This document shows positions 33,134 through 42,582 of a stretch of 64,000 nucleotides of DNA, in pieces; the stretch's first letter is position 1, and each line of letters starts with the position of its first letter. Source of the stretch: Agitococcus lubricus. GTDB lineage: Bacteria; Pseudomonadota; Gammaproteobacteria; Pseudomonadales; Moraxellaceae. The stretch lies in the NCBI RefSeq assembly GCF_003051055.1, contig NZ_QAON01000006.1, positions 1-64,000 on the forward strand. The letters run 5' to 3'. The position numbers and the translations under genes were made by a program. A model generated the notes under the pieces. The model was not told where the DNA came from and did no database searches. It saw only the letters and a list, made by a program, of their open reading frames with translations.

Positions 33134-34714
33134 TTAAGCCAATAACGCTAAACTTTGCTTGACTAACTGCTCACTTTGGCATGCAGGCGCATCGTGCATA
33201 ATAATGTGGTCAGGTCTAAGCACAGCCACCCAACCGACAGGCGCATGTTTTGGTAATAACTCGCCTGTTAAATCTTCCCAACTTTCAGTGTCTAAAGCAC
33301 AACGACCACGTGGATTGATTTGCACAAATTTTCCACCTGCATCGAGCCATGCATGTTGTTGGGTAGGTGATAGATAAGAACGTGGATCTACGCCAAAACC
33401 AACCAAGTTAAACTTGTTACCTAACACATCATCACTCCATGCCCCTTGACCTTGATCTTCTCGCAACCAAGCTTGGGCAAGATGATTACCTCGCTCTAAA
33501 CGCCCCTCTTTATCATTTTTGATAAATAAGCCGTTGCCAAAACGATTACGTGGTTTAATTTTTAAATCATCTATCAAACTGCGTATTGGTGATAAACGGC
33601 GTAAGTTTTTGACGGCATTGGCTGATACCATCCCTGCAAGCGGATTAACAGGTTTGATTAACAAGCCCATAGCTCGCGCTAAATCAATCATCGACTTGGC
33701 ATGAGGACGACGTTCTTGGTCATAACTGGCTAAAATATGTCGATTCGCTTTGCCTTGAACTACCCACGCCAGTTTCCAGCCTAGATTAGCTACATCTCTT
33801 AAACCTGCACACAAACCTTGCCCAACAAATGGCGGAGTAATATGGGCGGCATCTCCAACTAAAAACACATTACCCTTGCTAAATTGCTGTGCGACACGGG
33901 CATGAAAACGATAAACCGCCGTGCGTTCTATTTGTAAATCGTCAGGATTCGCCCACGGTTTTAATAATTGGCGAATAAATTCGGATTGTAACACCTGTTC
34001 GCGTGTTTCGTTAGGCTTCATCATAAACTCCCAACGTTCACGGCCATCAGGTGCGGTCATGTGCGGCACAGGACGCTCTGGGTCACAAGTAAACTCAATG
34101 TCATTGATCGGTTGGCGCACCTGACGAGCATCAACAATCAGCCAATCTTGCGGATAGGTTTCACCCAAAAAGTCGATACCTAAACGAGTGCGAATTGTAG
34201 AACTTGCGCCATCAGCAGCGACTAAATAACGACAACTGACTTGCTGTGCTGTACCATCTTTTTGGGTTAATTGCAGATGAACTTGTTGACCATCATCAAC
34301 AAAATCCTGCATTTCTACGCCTGTCAGCGTTTTTACATGTGGATACTGTTTAAGGTTTTGACGTAAGGCTGCTTCCATGTCAGGCTGATAGAAAGTGACT
34401 AATTTAGGATGACCATCAATACTGCCTGTGGTATTGACCCGACCAAACTCCCCAGCATAAGGCGAATTAAGGCGAACTTGTGGAATAGCAATTTTTTTAA
34501 AGGCATTTTCTTTTAAACCCACCATTTGCAAAATGCGCAAGGCTTCATTATCTAAGGCAATGGCACGCGGCATGGGTAAAATATCATCCGCTTTATCAAT
34601 CACTAAGGTATTAACCCCATAAGCACCCAATAAATTGGCAAGTGCTGCCCCTGCTGGGCCAAAGCCGACAATGGCAATCTCAACAACCGTTGGTAAAGAA
34701 GATATTTTTTTCAT
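33134..34714 (-). CDS. FAD-dependent aromatic hydroxylase (MhpA-like)
   Basis: A 526-residue group A flavin monooxygenase: dinucleotide-binding GFGPAGAALANLLGAYG near the N terminus, CRYLVAADGASSTIR (DG motif) and GNVFLVGDAAHITPPFVGQG (GD motif). Overall length and order fit MhpA, the 3-(3-hydroxyphenyl)propionate hydroxylase, which adds the second hydroxyl to make a catechol. The true substrate is unknown. The start at 34714 is chosen because AAGGAG lies six bases upstream; a GTG eight codons earlier overlaps the dioxygenase stop. Directly downstream of the ring-cleavage gene in the same operon. Confidence 0.85.
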   Translation of the reverse strand: MKKISSLPTVVEIAIVGFGPAGAALANLLGAYGVNTLVIDKADDILPMPRAIALDNEALRILQMVGLKENAFKKIAIPQVRLNSPYAGEFGRVNTTGSIDGHPKLVTFYQPDMEAALRQNLKQYPHVKTLTGVEMQDFVDDGQQVHLQLTQKDGTAQQVSCRYLVAADGASSTIRTRLGIDFLGETYPQDWLIVDARQVRQPINDIEFTCDPERPVPHMTAPDGRERWEFMMKPNETREQVLQSEFIRQLLKPWANPDDLQIERTAVYRFHARVAQQFSKGNVFLVGDAAHITPPFVGQGLCAGLRDVANLGWKLAWVVQGKANRHILASYDQERRPHAKSMIDLARAMGLLIKPVNPLAGMVSANAVKNLRRLSPIRSLIDDLKIKPRNRFGNGLFIKNDKEGRLERGNHLAQAWLREDQGQGAWSDDVLGNKFNLVGFGVDPRSYLSPTQQHAWLDAGGKFVQINPRGRCALDTESWEDLTGELLPKHAPVGWVAVLRPDHIIMHDAPACQSEQLVKQSLALLA

Positions 34715-34724
34715 ATTCATCTCC

Positions 34725-35825
34725 TTAACCTGCGGCACGAATCAGGCTAATTAAGCGTTTTAGGCTTAAATCATCATGTTGTGTATCACGTAAACGAGAA
34801 ATAACAGTTTGCACTAAGTGTAAAGATGGGATTTTGCCTGCCATATCAGCGGTCACTGCTGGCCCCCACTGGTGTAAAGCTTCGCCATCAAATAAGTGAT
34901 AACCCGTTGCTACAGAGGCATCAAATAAGTCACCATCGGCATAATGTTCAAACATATCGCCATACTGGTCGCGCCAATAATCAAAAATTTGACTGCCTAA
35001 AATATGTCGGCCAATGCCCCATGTATGATGATGTTGACGTTTATGCAAAATTACATTAGCAGCCACCACTGCATCCATATCGGCTAACTCAAACGCGGTA
35101 TGTAAATGACCAATTTCTACGGCCGATCCCATGGCAATGGTATGATGATCTGTTGGGGTTTCACCACGATCACAACGTAAGAATGCCACCACAGGCACAG
35201 GGTCATCGGCCATCATCTGAAAATCAGAGACAATAAAACCAAAGTTTTGTTGATACCATGTCAATGATTTAGCAAAATTAGTCACGCCCATCACGCTATG
35301 GCCTAAACGATAGATGCGCGGTGGATGATCGTAATCTAGACGTACTGTACGATTGATACGGGTAATATGTTCAGGACGATTAATATCAACAGGTTCACTA
35401 CTCATTAATGGCGCTAAGGTTGTTGCGCCATAAATCACCTCAACCATTAAATTATCAGGGTCTTTTAACGTCACTGATTGGCCACCACGCAAAGGATGGT
35501 TATCAACAATTGAAACTTGATGCTTAGCAGATAACGTTGCTAAATCTTCATATTTTTCTGCAACAAGGCATAACCCTAAATAACGTGCTGCACCACGTTC
35601 AATAATCACTGATGCCGTTTTATCCGCTGTACCACGCAACAAGGCTAAATTGCCATCGTTATGAATACATACTAAACCAAAATCTAAAAAGAAATTCACC
35701 GCTTGATGTAAATCTGGACGCGCTAAACGAATAGCAGCCAAACCAGTTACCTTAATTAATGGCTGCTCCGCACAATGAGGGACATGACAAATTTGCGCTA
35801 ATTTTTGTTGTTCTAACGTTGACAT
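34725..35825 (-). CDS. extradiol ring-cleavage dioxygenase (VOC type)
   Basis: A 366-residue type I extradiol dioxygenase with two VOC domains (about 20-145 and 165-310). The iron ligands are visible in the second domain: His in RLGHSVMGV, His in GHLHTAFEL and Glu in DMFEHYADGD. It would open a catechol ring meta to the hydroxyls. The N-terminal domain appears non-catalytic. First gene of the hydroxylase operon; a copy of the shared 31-bp palindromic motif lies 33 bases upstream (35858-35888). GGAG is seven bases before the start. Confidence 0.85.
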   Translation of the reverse strand: MSTLEQQKLAQICHVPHCAEQPLIKVTGLAAIRLARPDLHQAVNFFLDFGLVCIHNDGNLALLRGTADKTASVIIERGAARYLGLCLVAEKYEDLATLSAKHQVSIVDNHPLRGGQSVTLKDPDNLMVEVIYGATTLAPLMSSEPVDINRPEHITRINRTVRLDYDHPPRIYRLGHSVMGVTNFAKSLTWYQQNFGFIVSDFQMMADDPVPVVAFLRCDRGETPTDHHTIAMGSAVEIGHLHTAFELADMDAVVAANVILHKRQHHHTWGIGRHILGSQIFDYWRDQYGDMFEHYADGDLFDASVATGYHLFDGEALHQWGPAVTADMAGKIPSLHLVQTVISRLRDTQHDDLSLKRLISLIRAAG

Positions 35826-35857
35826 AATGATTCTCCAAAAGCACGAAACAATTTATG

Positions 35858-35888
35858 TGAAATTATTTCATTTTTGAAGGTATTTCAA
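35858..35888. promoter_or_regulatory. TetR-type operator candidate, site 1
   Basis: TGAAATTATTTCA followed by TTTTTGAAGGTATTTCAA: overlapping TGAAA/TTTCA palindromes. Same 31-bp pattern as sites at 36948 and 38778. It lies just upstream of the dioxygenase operon. Confidence 0.65.
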
Positions 35889-36059
35889 CTATTTTTTTGA
35901 AAATTTTTCAATTTATCGACAAATGGTTAATGATGCACGCGCTCAAGCAATGGCATTGGCAGATTGGCAATACGTTTTGCCTCCGTATTTGTGACACCCA
36001 AGGCCAATAAAATCAATTTATTACATGAGTTAAGATACAAGTCGAAAAATAGACTTGGC

Positions 36060-36896
36060 TTAATCACGTATTTTTCGCCTTAATCGTGCCGACAATGATT
36101 GATAAGGGTCGGTTTGACGATACGCCAATAACTCATTAATCCCCTCTTGGACAATATGTTCAACATGATTACGCAAGGCTAATGCGCCTTCGTCAATCGG
36201 TAAATGTTGAAATGCTTGCGGATACACTAAAGGAAAAAAACGAAAATACATACGTTGTGGCTTAGGCAATAACGTTGGGCCTATACCTTTGATTAACGGT
36301 GGCAACTCTTCACCTTTAACACCTAGATAATCGGTCAATAACCGCCCTAATAAAGTTTCTTTAAGTTCATTATTGTCATATAAAATATCCCAACAATCAT
36401 CTGCACCCACAGCAGCAAAGGGTTGAATGGGATAATTATTTTCAATGGCCATCCGTGCAAAGCCTGTACGTTTTTTCCAGCGTAATTGATGTTGTTCCCC
36501 CTTCCGTTTCATCACCTCCCCACCACCGCCGGGATACACCAAAATATGTTCATTGGCGGCCATCATCGCTTGACAATTTTCACGTGTACCATCAACGGCA
36601 CCATTGTTAGTTAAGGCTTGTTTCCAAATCGGAATTTTAAAATGTGTGTGCTGTGCCAATGCCCTCATGACAATACCATGTTGTTGATATAACTCTCTGA
36701 GCATTAAAGACGCATCAGCAAAAGCCATCATCGAATGATTACCAACCCACAACGCAGGCTTATCTTTACTCACATGCTCATGCCCCCAAAACATAGGCTC
36801 TATCAGCCAGTGCCATTTGGCATAGGTATTTATCCAATGTGAACCCAGAGCTAAACGCTCAGCTTCGCTAAAAGCGGTGTAATGCAAACCATCCAT
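36060..36896 (-). CDS. lysophospholipid/diacylglycerol acyltransferase-like protein
   Basis: A 278-residue acyltransferase of the PlsC/DGAT superfamily: GNHSMMAFAD (catalytic His and Asp), NNGAVDGTREN and VYPGGGGEVMKRKGE (glycine-rich acceptor motif). The His-Asp spacing is longer than the HX4D of PlsC and is closer to the MGAT/DGAT-like branch. It would move an acyl chain from CoA or ACP to a lipid or alcohol. Transcribed divergently from the START-domain gene; a copy of the shared operator motif lies between them. GAGG is eight bases before the start. Confidence 0.8.
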   Translation of the reverse strand: MDGLHYTAFSEAERLALGSHWINTYAKWHWLIEPMFWGHEHVSKDKPALWVGNHSMMAFADASLMLRELYQQHGIVMRALAQHTHFKIPIWKQALTNNGAVDGTRENCQAMMAANEHILVYPGGGGEVMKRKGEQHQLRWKKRTGFARMAIENNYPIQPFAAVGADDCWDILYDNNELKETLLGRLLTDYLGVKGEELPPLIKGIGPTLLPKPQRMYFRFFPLVYPQAFQHLPIDEGALALRNHVEHIVQEGINELLAYRQTDPYQSLSARLRRKIRD

Positions 36897-36947
36897 CTTG
36901 TTGTCCTCTTTTTTATCACCGCTTATCGGATGACGGCGATTATTTTA

Positions 36948-36978
36948 TGAAAATATATCAAAAATGAAATAATTTCAA
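36948..36978. promoter_or_regulatory. TetR-type operator candidate, site 2
   Basis: Inverse orientation of site 1: on the minus strand it begins TGAAATTATTTCATTTTTGA, matching site 1 for 20 bases. It sits between the divergent acyltransferase and START genes and could control both. Confidence 0.65.
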
Positions 36979-37043
36979 TTATAATCTTAAAAAGAAAATA
37001 CACACCCCCCTTATTGTTAGTCGTACCATGTGAGGAGTAATCA

Positions 37044-37742
37044 ATGATGTTAAAAACACCCCTCCCTCTCTTGCTTACCACCCTGATGAGTTTAAATAGT
37101 TACGCTGCTCTTGAAGATGAAAACAACAACCTTTCCTTACAAGATAAAGATTGGCAATTAGTCAAAAAAGATAATCGTCATGGAATTACAAGTTACTCTA
37201 AACTGGAAGATGGCAAATCTTATCGCTCATTTAAGGCCGAAGTCCTTTACGAGCAGCCCTTTGATGTCACCGCCTGCCATCAACTTGATGCCAATAACTT
37301 TAGAAAATGGTTTATGAACAGCAAAGAAAGCCGTTTACTACAACGTGTATCAGACACCGAGTTTTATATGTATTTACGTTTTAAAGCCCCATTAGCCGTG
37401 CCTGACCGTGATGTGGTGCTAAACGTGTCTATACAACCCTACTCCGAAAAAAAGCCTGTATTAGTCATCTCTTATAAAGCTGTGCCTGATTATTTGCCGC
37501 CTGTCAGCAACGTAGTACGTATTCCTGTTTGGGATGTGACGACGGTCATCAAGCCGATTGATAATCAACAAAGCCAAGAAATCACCTTTGGTTATGCCGA
37601 AGCAGGCAAGGGTCATATTCCGATTTGGTTAATTAATTTTTTTCAAAAACAAATGCCTTATAGCAATTCTTTAGCCAGAGGACGTGACCTTAAAACCTAT
37701 CAAGTAGAAGCCAAAAATTGTGATTTTAAGTATAAAGAATAA
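37044..37742 (+). CDS. START-domain lipid-binding protein, copy 1
   Basis: A 232-residue exported START-domain protein: signal peptide (MMLKTPLPLLLTTLMSLNSYA), then a START/SRPBCC fold with WQLVKKDNRHGITSYSK, KLEDGKSYRSFKAE and PLAVPDRDVVLNVSIQP. START domains bind one hydrophobic ligand in a deep pocket, here presumably in the periplasm. It is a paralogue of the protein at 45634-46362. GAGGAG is six bases before the start. Its place in this locus points to a lipid-like aromatic or fatty ligand. Confidence 0.85.
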   Translation: MMLKTPLPLLLTTLMSLNSYAALEDENNNLSLQDKDWQLVKKDNRHGITSYSKLEDGKSYRSFKAEVLYEQPFDVTACHQLDANNFRKWFMNSKESRLLQRVSDTEFYMYLRFKAPLAVPDRDVVLNVSIQPYSEKKPVLVISYKAVPDYLPPVSNVVRIPVWDVTTVIKPIDNQQSQEITFGYAEAGKGHIPIWLINFFQKQMPYSNSLARGRDLKTYQVEAKNCDFKYKE

Positions 37743-37791
37743 CTTTTGTGATTAATCCCTCGCCCCTTTGAGGAGAGGGATAAACTAAAAA

Positions 37792-38745
37792 TCAAGCATA
37801 AACAATCTGATGGCGTTGTACGCCTAAATCAATCTTGCCATCGGCACTGCTAATTTTACATTCGACAATATCACCGTGTTTTAAGTATTGTGGGCGACGT
37901 GCTTGGGCTTTATTAAATAAATCAAAACGTAAATTATCGGGTAATAAAGCGGTTGCTCTTACTAAAGCGGGTGACGGTAAACCTAAAGCACAGCCTGACG
38001 GTGTGCCAGTCATAATCACATCGCCTGCACTAAAATTAGCAATTTCTGAAAATTCATTGAGCGTTTCAATCGGTTTAAAGACTAAGTTTTTTGTGGAGTC
38101 TGACTGACGCACTTGACCATTAACCGTCAGTTGCAAATTTAAGTTATCTAAATAGCTCATTTCATCAGGCGTTAATAAACATAAAATTGGCCCTAGTGGA
38201 CAAAAAGTACGATAACTTTTACCTTTATGAAACTGCATTTGTGGAATTTGAATATCTCGTGCCGAAATATCGTTACCAATACAAATGCCTGCAATATACT
38301 CCGACAAATTTTGGCGATTGACGTTAATGGTACTGTGGGTATCTTTAGCCAAGACTAAACACAGCTCAATTTCATAATCTAATAATTTAACATGTGCTGG
38401 TCGAATAATCTGTCCTACAGGATGATGAATCGCGGCAGATGATTTGGTAAAAAACATATTAAAACGTTTAGCATCAGGGTCCATGCCCGAATCTATCATG
38501 TGTTGGCGATAATTCGCCCCTTGACATAACACTTTGCCATCTTCAGTAATTGGCGATAATAAGCTCACTGCATTAAAATCTAGCGTATCACTGCTTGCTG
38601 ATTCAGCGATTTGTTGATGACTATAAGCTAATAAGGCTTTAGTAGTGCTACAAGCTAAGGATAAGGGATAAATAAAACCGTTATCGACCAATCCCCATTG
38701 AGGGGCTTGTTGGCCGACAACAAAACGTACAATAGACAAAGACAT
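37792..38745 (-). CDS. fumarylacetoacetate hydrolase family protein
   Basis: A 317-residue FAH-family enzyme: QGANYRQHM, the metal-binding LLDYEIELCLVL, GNDISARDIQ and GDVIMTGTPSGCALGL. The family hydrolyses C-C bonds of ring-cleavage products or decarboxylates/hydrates them. In this locus it would act after the extradiol dioxygenase. The start at 38745 is chosen because GGAG is eight bases upstream; a GTG three codons earlier is less likely. Divergent from the TetR regulator with operator site 3 between. Confidence 0.85.
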   Translation of the reverse strand: MSLSIVRFVVGQQAPQWGLVDNGFIYPLSLACSTTKALLAYSHQQIAESASSDTLDFNAVSLLSPITEDGKVLCQGANYRQHMIDSGMDPDAKRFNMFFTKSSAAIHHPVGQIIRPAHVKLLDYEIELCLVLAKDTHSTINVNRQNLSEYIAGICIGNDISARDIQIPQMQFHKGKSYRTFCPLGPILCLLTPDEMSYLDNLNLQLTVNGQVRQSDSTKNLVFKPIETLNEFSEIANFSAGDVIMTGTPSGCALGLPSPALVRATALLPDNLRFDLFNKAQARRPQYLKHGDIVECKISSADGKIDLGVQRHQIVYA

Positions 38746-38777
38746 GGCTGACACTCCACAAAGAAATCTTATAATAG

Positions 38778-38808
38778 TGAAAGTATTTCATTTATGAAAA
38801 TATTTCAA
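38778..38808. promoter_or_regulatory. TetR-type operator candidate, site 3
   Basis: TGAAAGTATTTCA then TTTATGAAAATATTTCAA, the most regular of the three sites, in the gap between the FAH gene and the TetR gene, so autoregulation is likely. Confidence 0.7.
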
Positions 38809-38854
38809 TTATAATTTACTAAATATTGACATAATCCGACTAACGGAGCAGAAC

Positions 38855-39514
38855 ATGACCATTCGTAAACGTGATAGAACGCGAGAAAAATTACTGATTG
38901 CTGCACAAGAATTATTATTAGAAGGTGGATTTGCTGCTTTAGGTATTCAACAATTGACTGAACGTGCCGAAGTCGCTTTAGGCACAATTTATAACTATTT
39001 TCGTACTCGTGAAGAAGTGGCTGATGCTGTGGTTGAAATGTTGACCAATAGCTTTTTACAAGCAATGACTAAAATCACGGATGGCTTAACTGACCCTGCG
39101 GAAATTATGTCTGCCTCCATTCGTCAAACTTTATATTGGATGCAGCCACATTCTGAGTTTGGTCGCATGTTATTTTTAAGTGGTTTACCCATGACACGCT
39201 ACGTTTATCAAACCCGACAAGGTTTTCATAACGATATGCAATTAGGCATTAGTCAGGGACGTTTTAAGGTCAATCAAGAAGCCGTTATTTCTTCGATGAT
39301 TGCAGGCGGCGTCATGGCCGTATTATTGGATTTATTTTTAGGACAAGTACAGGCAGAAGTCATTGAAAATGTCGCTGAACAAGCCTTGTTAATGTTGGGT
39401 TTGTCTACACAAGAAGCAAAACATATCGCTAATTTACCACTAGATTTTAGCCATGCCCCCTTGTTTCCTTTGTCATCCATCGTATTGTTACCGCCTTTCA
39501 GCGAGGCTGTCTAA
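38855..39514 (+). CDS. TetR-family transcriptional regulator
   Basis: A 219-residue regulator. Residues ~8-54 are the TetR helix-turn-helix (TREKLLIAAQELLLEGGFAA...VALGTIYNYFRTREEV); the rest is the ligand-binding helical domain. By position and by the repeated palindrome it probably represses the flanking FAH, START, acyltransferase and dioxygenase operons, with an acyl-CoA or aromatic intermediate as inducer; the ligand is inference. GGAG is six bases before the start. Confidence 0.9.
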   Translation: MTIRKRDRTREKLLIAAQELLLEGGFAALGIQQLTERAEVALGTIYNYFRTREEVADAVVEMLTNSFLQAMTKITDGLTDPAEIMSASIRQTLYWMQPHSEFGRMLFLSGLPMTRYVYQTRQGFHNDMQLGISQGRFKVNQEAVISSMIAGGVMAVLLDLFLGQVQAEVIENVAEQALLMLGLSTQEAKHIANLPLDFSHAPLFPLSSIVLLPPFSEAV

Positions 39515-39595
39515 TTTTCTGACAACATACATAGACCATATTAGGATGATGATGCTTTTGAATGAGATAAAAAGGTTGAGGTGATAACAGAAAAA

Positions 39596-39625
39596 GGGGC
39601 ATCAGGCCGCGTTAAAACCTGCCCC
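39596..39625 (-). terminator. terminator of the ntrBC operon
   Basis: On the minus strand a GGGGC.AGG / CCT..GCCCC stem is followed directly by TTTTT. Confidence 0.65.
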
Positions 39626-39679
39626 CCCCTGCTCTCAAACGATGAGACGCCAATACGATTTAGTATTTAGCCGCTTGGT

Positions 39680-41113
39680 TTAATCTTCTTCCTCATCCCC
39701 TGCTACTTCCATTTTTAACTCTTTGATTTTACGAGTTAAGGTATTACGTCCCCAACCCAACACCTCAGCCGCATCACGGCGGCGACCACCTGTATGATTT
39801 AAGGCAGCGGTAATCATCACCCGTTCAAAGTTGGGTAAGGCTTGTTCTAATAAGAGTTTGCTGCCATTCGCTAATTCTTTACGTGCCCATTCTGCAAGTC
39901 CTTGCTCCCATGTTTGTACCGAACGCACAATTTCGTGGCTACTCACTTGCTGTAATTCGGGCGGTAAATCAGAGGGTAAAATCTCACGGCCTGAAGCCAT
40001 CACGGTTAACCAGCGACAGGTATTTTCGAGCTGGCGCACATTACCAGGCCACGGTAATTGTTGCAAAAAGGTGGAGGTTTCTAGACGTAATACTTTAGGC
40101 TCAACATTCAGCTCTTTGGCGGCTCTGGCTAAAAAATGCTGCGCTAACATGGGCACGTCTTCACGACGGTCACGCAAACGTGGAATATGAATCCGAATCA
40201 CATTCAAACGATGGTACAAATCTTCCCTAAATTTACCCTCTGCCACTAAACGCTCTAAGTTTTGATGTGTCGCAGCAATAATACGAACATCGACTTTAAC
40301 GGGAATATGCCCACCGACTCGATAAAACTCACCGTCAGCCAATACGCGTAATAAACGGGTTTGTGTGTCTAATGGCATGTCACCAATTTCATCCAAGAAC
40401 AAAGAGCCATGATTTGCTTGCTCAAAACGCCCTTGACGTAATTGTGTTGCGCCCGTAAATGCCCCTTTTTCATGGCCAAATAATTCGGACTCCATCAAGT
40501 CTTTAGGAATAGCGGCCATATTTAAGGCAATAAACGGTCGACTCGTACGTGGGGAGTGACGATGTAAGGCATGCGCGACCAACTCTTTACCTGTACCCGA
40601 CTCCCCATTAATTAATACCGTAATATGTGAGTGGGATAGTCTACCAATGGCTCTAAATACTTCCTGCATAGCTGGCGATTCGCCAATAATATCCACACCT
40701 TTGGTCGCCGATAATAAAGGCGTACTGGTTTGATGCTGTTCGTGATGGTGAGCAATAGCCCGTTTAGCAAGGCTAATCGCTTCATCCACATCAAAAGGTT
40801 TAGGTAAATATTCAAATGCCCCGCCTTGATAGGAAGACACGGCTGAATCTAAGTCTGAATGTGCAGTCATGACAATAACGGGCACATCTGGATGTTCCAT
40901 ACGAATTTTAGCTAATAAGGTTAAACCATCAATACCAGGCATACGAATATCGGTAATAATGGCATGGGGTTTATCTTTTTGTAGTTTAGCAAGTAAGGAT
41001 TGCGCATCCTCAAATGCTGTCGCATCTAAGCCTTCTTGCATTAAGGCTTTTTCTAATACCCAACGAATAGAGCGATCATCGTCTACAATCCATACTTTAT
41101 CGGCTGTTGTCAT
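39680..41113 (-). CDS. glnG: nitrogen regulation response regulator NtrC
   Basis: A 477-residue sigma-54 activator: receiver domain (about 5-120, phospho-acceptor Asp in AIITDIRMPG), AAA+ domain (about 140-375, GESGTGKELVA Walker A, ELFGHEKGAFTGA GAFTGA loop) and a Fis-type HTH (GGRRRDAAEVLGWGRNTLTRKI). Phosphorylated NtrC turns on nitrogen-scavenging genes. The ATG at 41113 has GGAG seven bases upstream; it overlaps the ntrB coding end. Confidence 0.95.
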   Translation of the reverse strand: MTTADKVWIVDDDRSIRWVLEKALMQEGLDATAFEDAQSLLAKLQKDKPHAIITDIRMPGIDGLTLLAKIRMEHPDVPVIVMTAHSDLDSAVSSYQGGAFEYLPKPFDVDEAISLAKRAIAHHHEQHQTSTPLLSATKGVDIIGESPAMQEVFRAIGRLSHSHITVLINGESGTGKELVAHALHRHSPRTSRPFIALNMAAIPKDLMESELFGHEKGAFTGATQLRQGRFEQANHGSLFLDEIGDMPLDTQTRLLRVLADGEFYRVGGHIPVKVDVRIIAATHQNLERLVAEGKFREDLYHRLNVIRIHIPRLRDRREDVPMLAQHFLARAAKELNVEPKVLRLETSTFLQQLPWPGNVRQLENTCRWLTVMASGREILPSDLPPELQQVSSHEIVRSVQTWEQGLAEWARKELANGSKLLLEQALPNFERVMITAALNHTGGRRRDAAEVLGWGRNTLTRKIKELKMEVAGDEEED

Positions 41114-42197
41114 GGCCATTCTCCAAAGGCAAAAATATACTAAAAATGGTTTGTCCTACCCGTGAGTCACATTCAATAAGTCCATGATATAAATGTATAA
41201 TGTCTTGTGCGATAGATAATCCTAAGCCAGAACCACTGGCACGGCCTGTGACCATCGGATAAAAAATGGTATCGACTAAATTCGCAGGAATACCCGGCCC
41301 GTTATCAACGATGTCTATTCTCACTACCAAACGATGCCGCACCGCACCAATGGTAAATTGGCGTTGCGCCCGCGTTCTTAACGTAATGGTCGGAGGACGA
41401 ATTTGTTTAGGATTTTCTCTTAAGGCTTGTAGTGCATTACCTGTAATATTGAGTAAGGCCTGAATCAGTTGGTCAGGGTCTGCTGTTAGCTCAGGTAAAG
41501 ATAAATCATAATCCCTCACAATCGTCACTTCGCCTTCTGCTTCAACCAAAATTAAAGAACGTACTCGCTCCAAACACTCGTGAATATTCACAGGCTGTAA
41601 ATCAGGTAATTTACGTGGGCCTAACATACGGTCAGCCAAATTGCGCAAACGGTCTGCTTCTTCAATAATAATTTGCGTATATTCGCTGAGATGATTATCG
41701 GGCAACGCACGTCCGAGTAATTGTGCGGCACCACGTATGCCACCTAACGGATTTTTGATTTCATGGGCAACACCACGTACTAATTGTTTAGTCACCTGAT
41801 GATTAGATAAAATGGACTCTTCGCGTGAAATACGTAATAAACGGTCAATTTGTTGCATTTCAATCAACAAGCATGGCGGTTCGTGCGGGGTTAATAAGGC
41901 AGCAACGGTATAGTCAACTACAACCTCCGTCGTTCCCACACGCATGTGAGCTTCCCGCTTGGTAAACGGGTGTGCCGTTTTGAGGGTATATGCCATTTTT
42001 TTCATGGCATCATCGCCAAAATAATCGATAAAAATATTTTCTAAAGGATACCCCACTGCTCGTTGACGACTGACCGCAAGCAACATTTCGGCCGACGGAT
42101 TGAGATAGCTCACTTTTAGCTGTTCATCAATTAATAAAACAGCGGTATTTAAGTGGTCTAATAGACGCTTAAAAAAGTCTGAGGATGGCGTTAACAC
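41097..42197 (-). CDS. glnL: nitrogen regulation sensor kinase NtrB
   Basis: A 366-residue histidine kinase: PAS domain (about 8-115), H-box GVAHEIKNPLGGIRGAAQLL with the phospho-acceptor His near 144, N-box NITGNALQAL, and G-boxes DNGPGIP and GSGLGLSIAQDI. It phosphorylates or dephosphorylates NtrC under PII control. The start is GTG. The 3' end overlaps ntrC by 17 bases, so the two are coupled. No glnA is adjacent in this window. Confidence 0.95.
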   Translation of the reverse strand: MLTPSSDFFKRLLDHLNTAVLLIDEQLKVSYLNPSAEMLLAVSRQRAVGYPLENIFIDYFGDDAMKKMAYTLKTAHPFTKREAHMRVGTTEVVVDYTVAALLTPHEPPCLLIEMQQIDRLLRISREESILSNHQVTKQLVRGVAHEIKNPLGGIRGAAQLLGRALPDNHLSEYTQIIIEEADRLRNLADRMLGPRKLPDLQPVNIHECLERVRSLILVEAEGEVTIVRDYDLSLPELTADPDQLIQALLNITGNALQALRENPKQIRPPTITLRTRAQRQFTIGAVRHRLVVRIDIVDNGPGIPANLVDTIFYPMVTGRASGSGLGLSIAQDIIHLYHGLIECDSRVGQTIFSIFLPLENGHDNSR

Positions 42198-42531
42198 GAC
42201 ACATCAATTCCTGATTGGGTGGCTAAAGATGACATCATTTTTCCAGCAAATTAAACAAGCTGTATCCGATTTAACATGCCCGTCTTGCCCTACTCGTCGG
42301 CATCATTATGAGGCAGTCCACGGTACACGGTCTCGCATTGGCGTTAATTTGAGGAACGGATGTTGACTACGGTTAGGACAGGCTTGAGCTTCTTTTTAGC
42401 AATGTCTCTGTCCTAATTTAGTGCGCTATGCTCTCTGCAATAATCGAACCAACTTTACAAGTCGGACAATAACGCAATTCAATGCCATAAAATAGGGCAA
42501 AAAATATTTTTATGCGGCAAAAATAAACAAA
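42198..42531. other. intergenic region upstream of ntrB
   Basis: About 330 bp between ntrB and the greB terminator. It must hold the ntrB promoter; I do not see a clear sigma-54 or NtrC site, gene or repeat. Confidence 0.5.
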
Positions 42532-42554
42532 AAATGCGCCAACAAAGCGCATTT
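42532..42554 (-). terminator. greB terminator
   Basis: AAATGCGC/GCGCATTT stem with a seven-base loop, followed on the minus strand by a T-rich tract. Confidence 0.75.
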
Positions 42555-42582
42555 CTCATCAGACTTAGGTTGTAGCCAGCCC

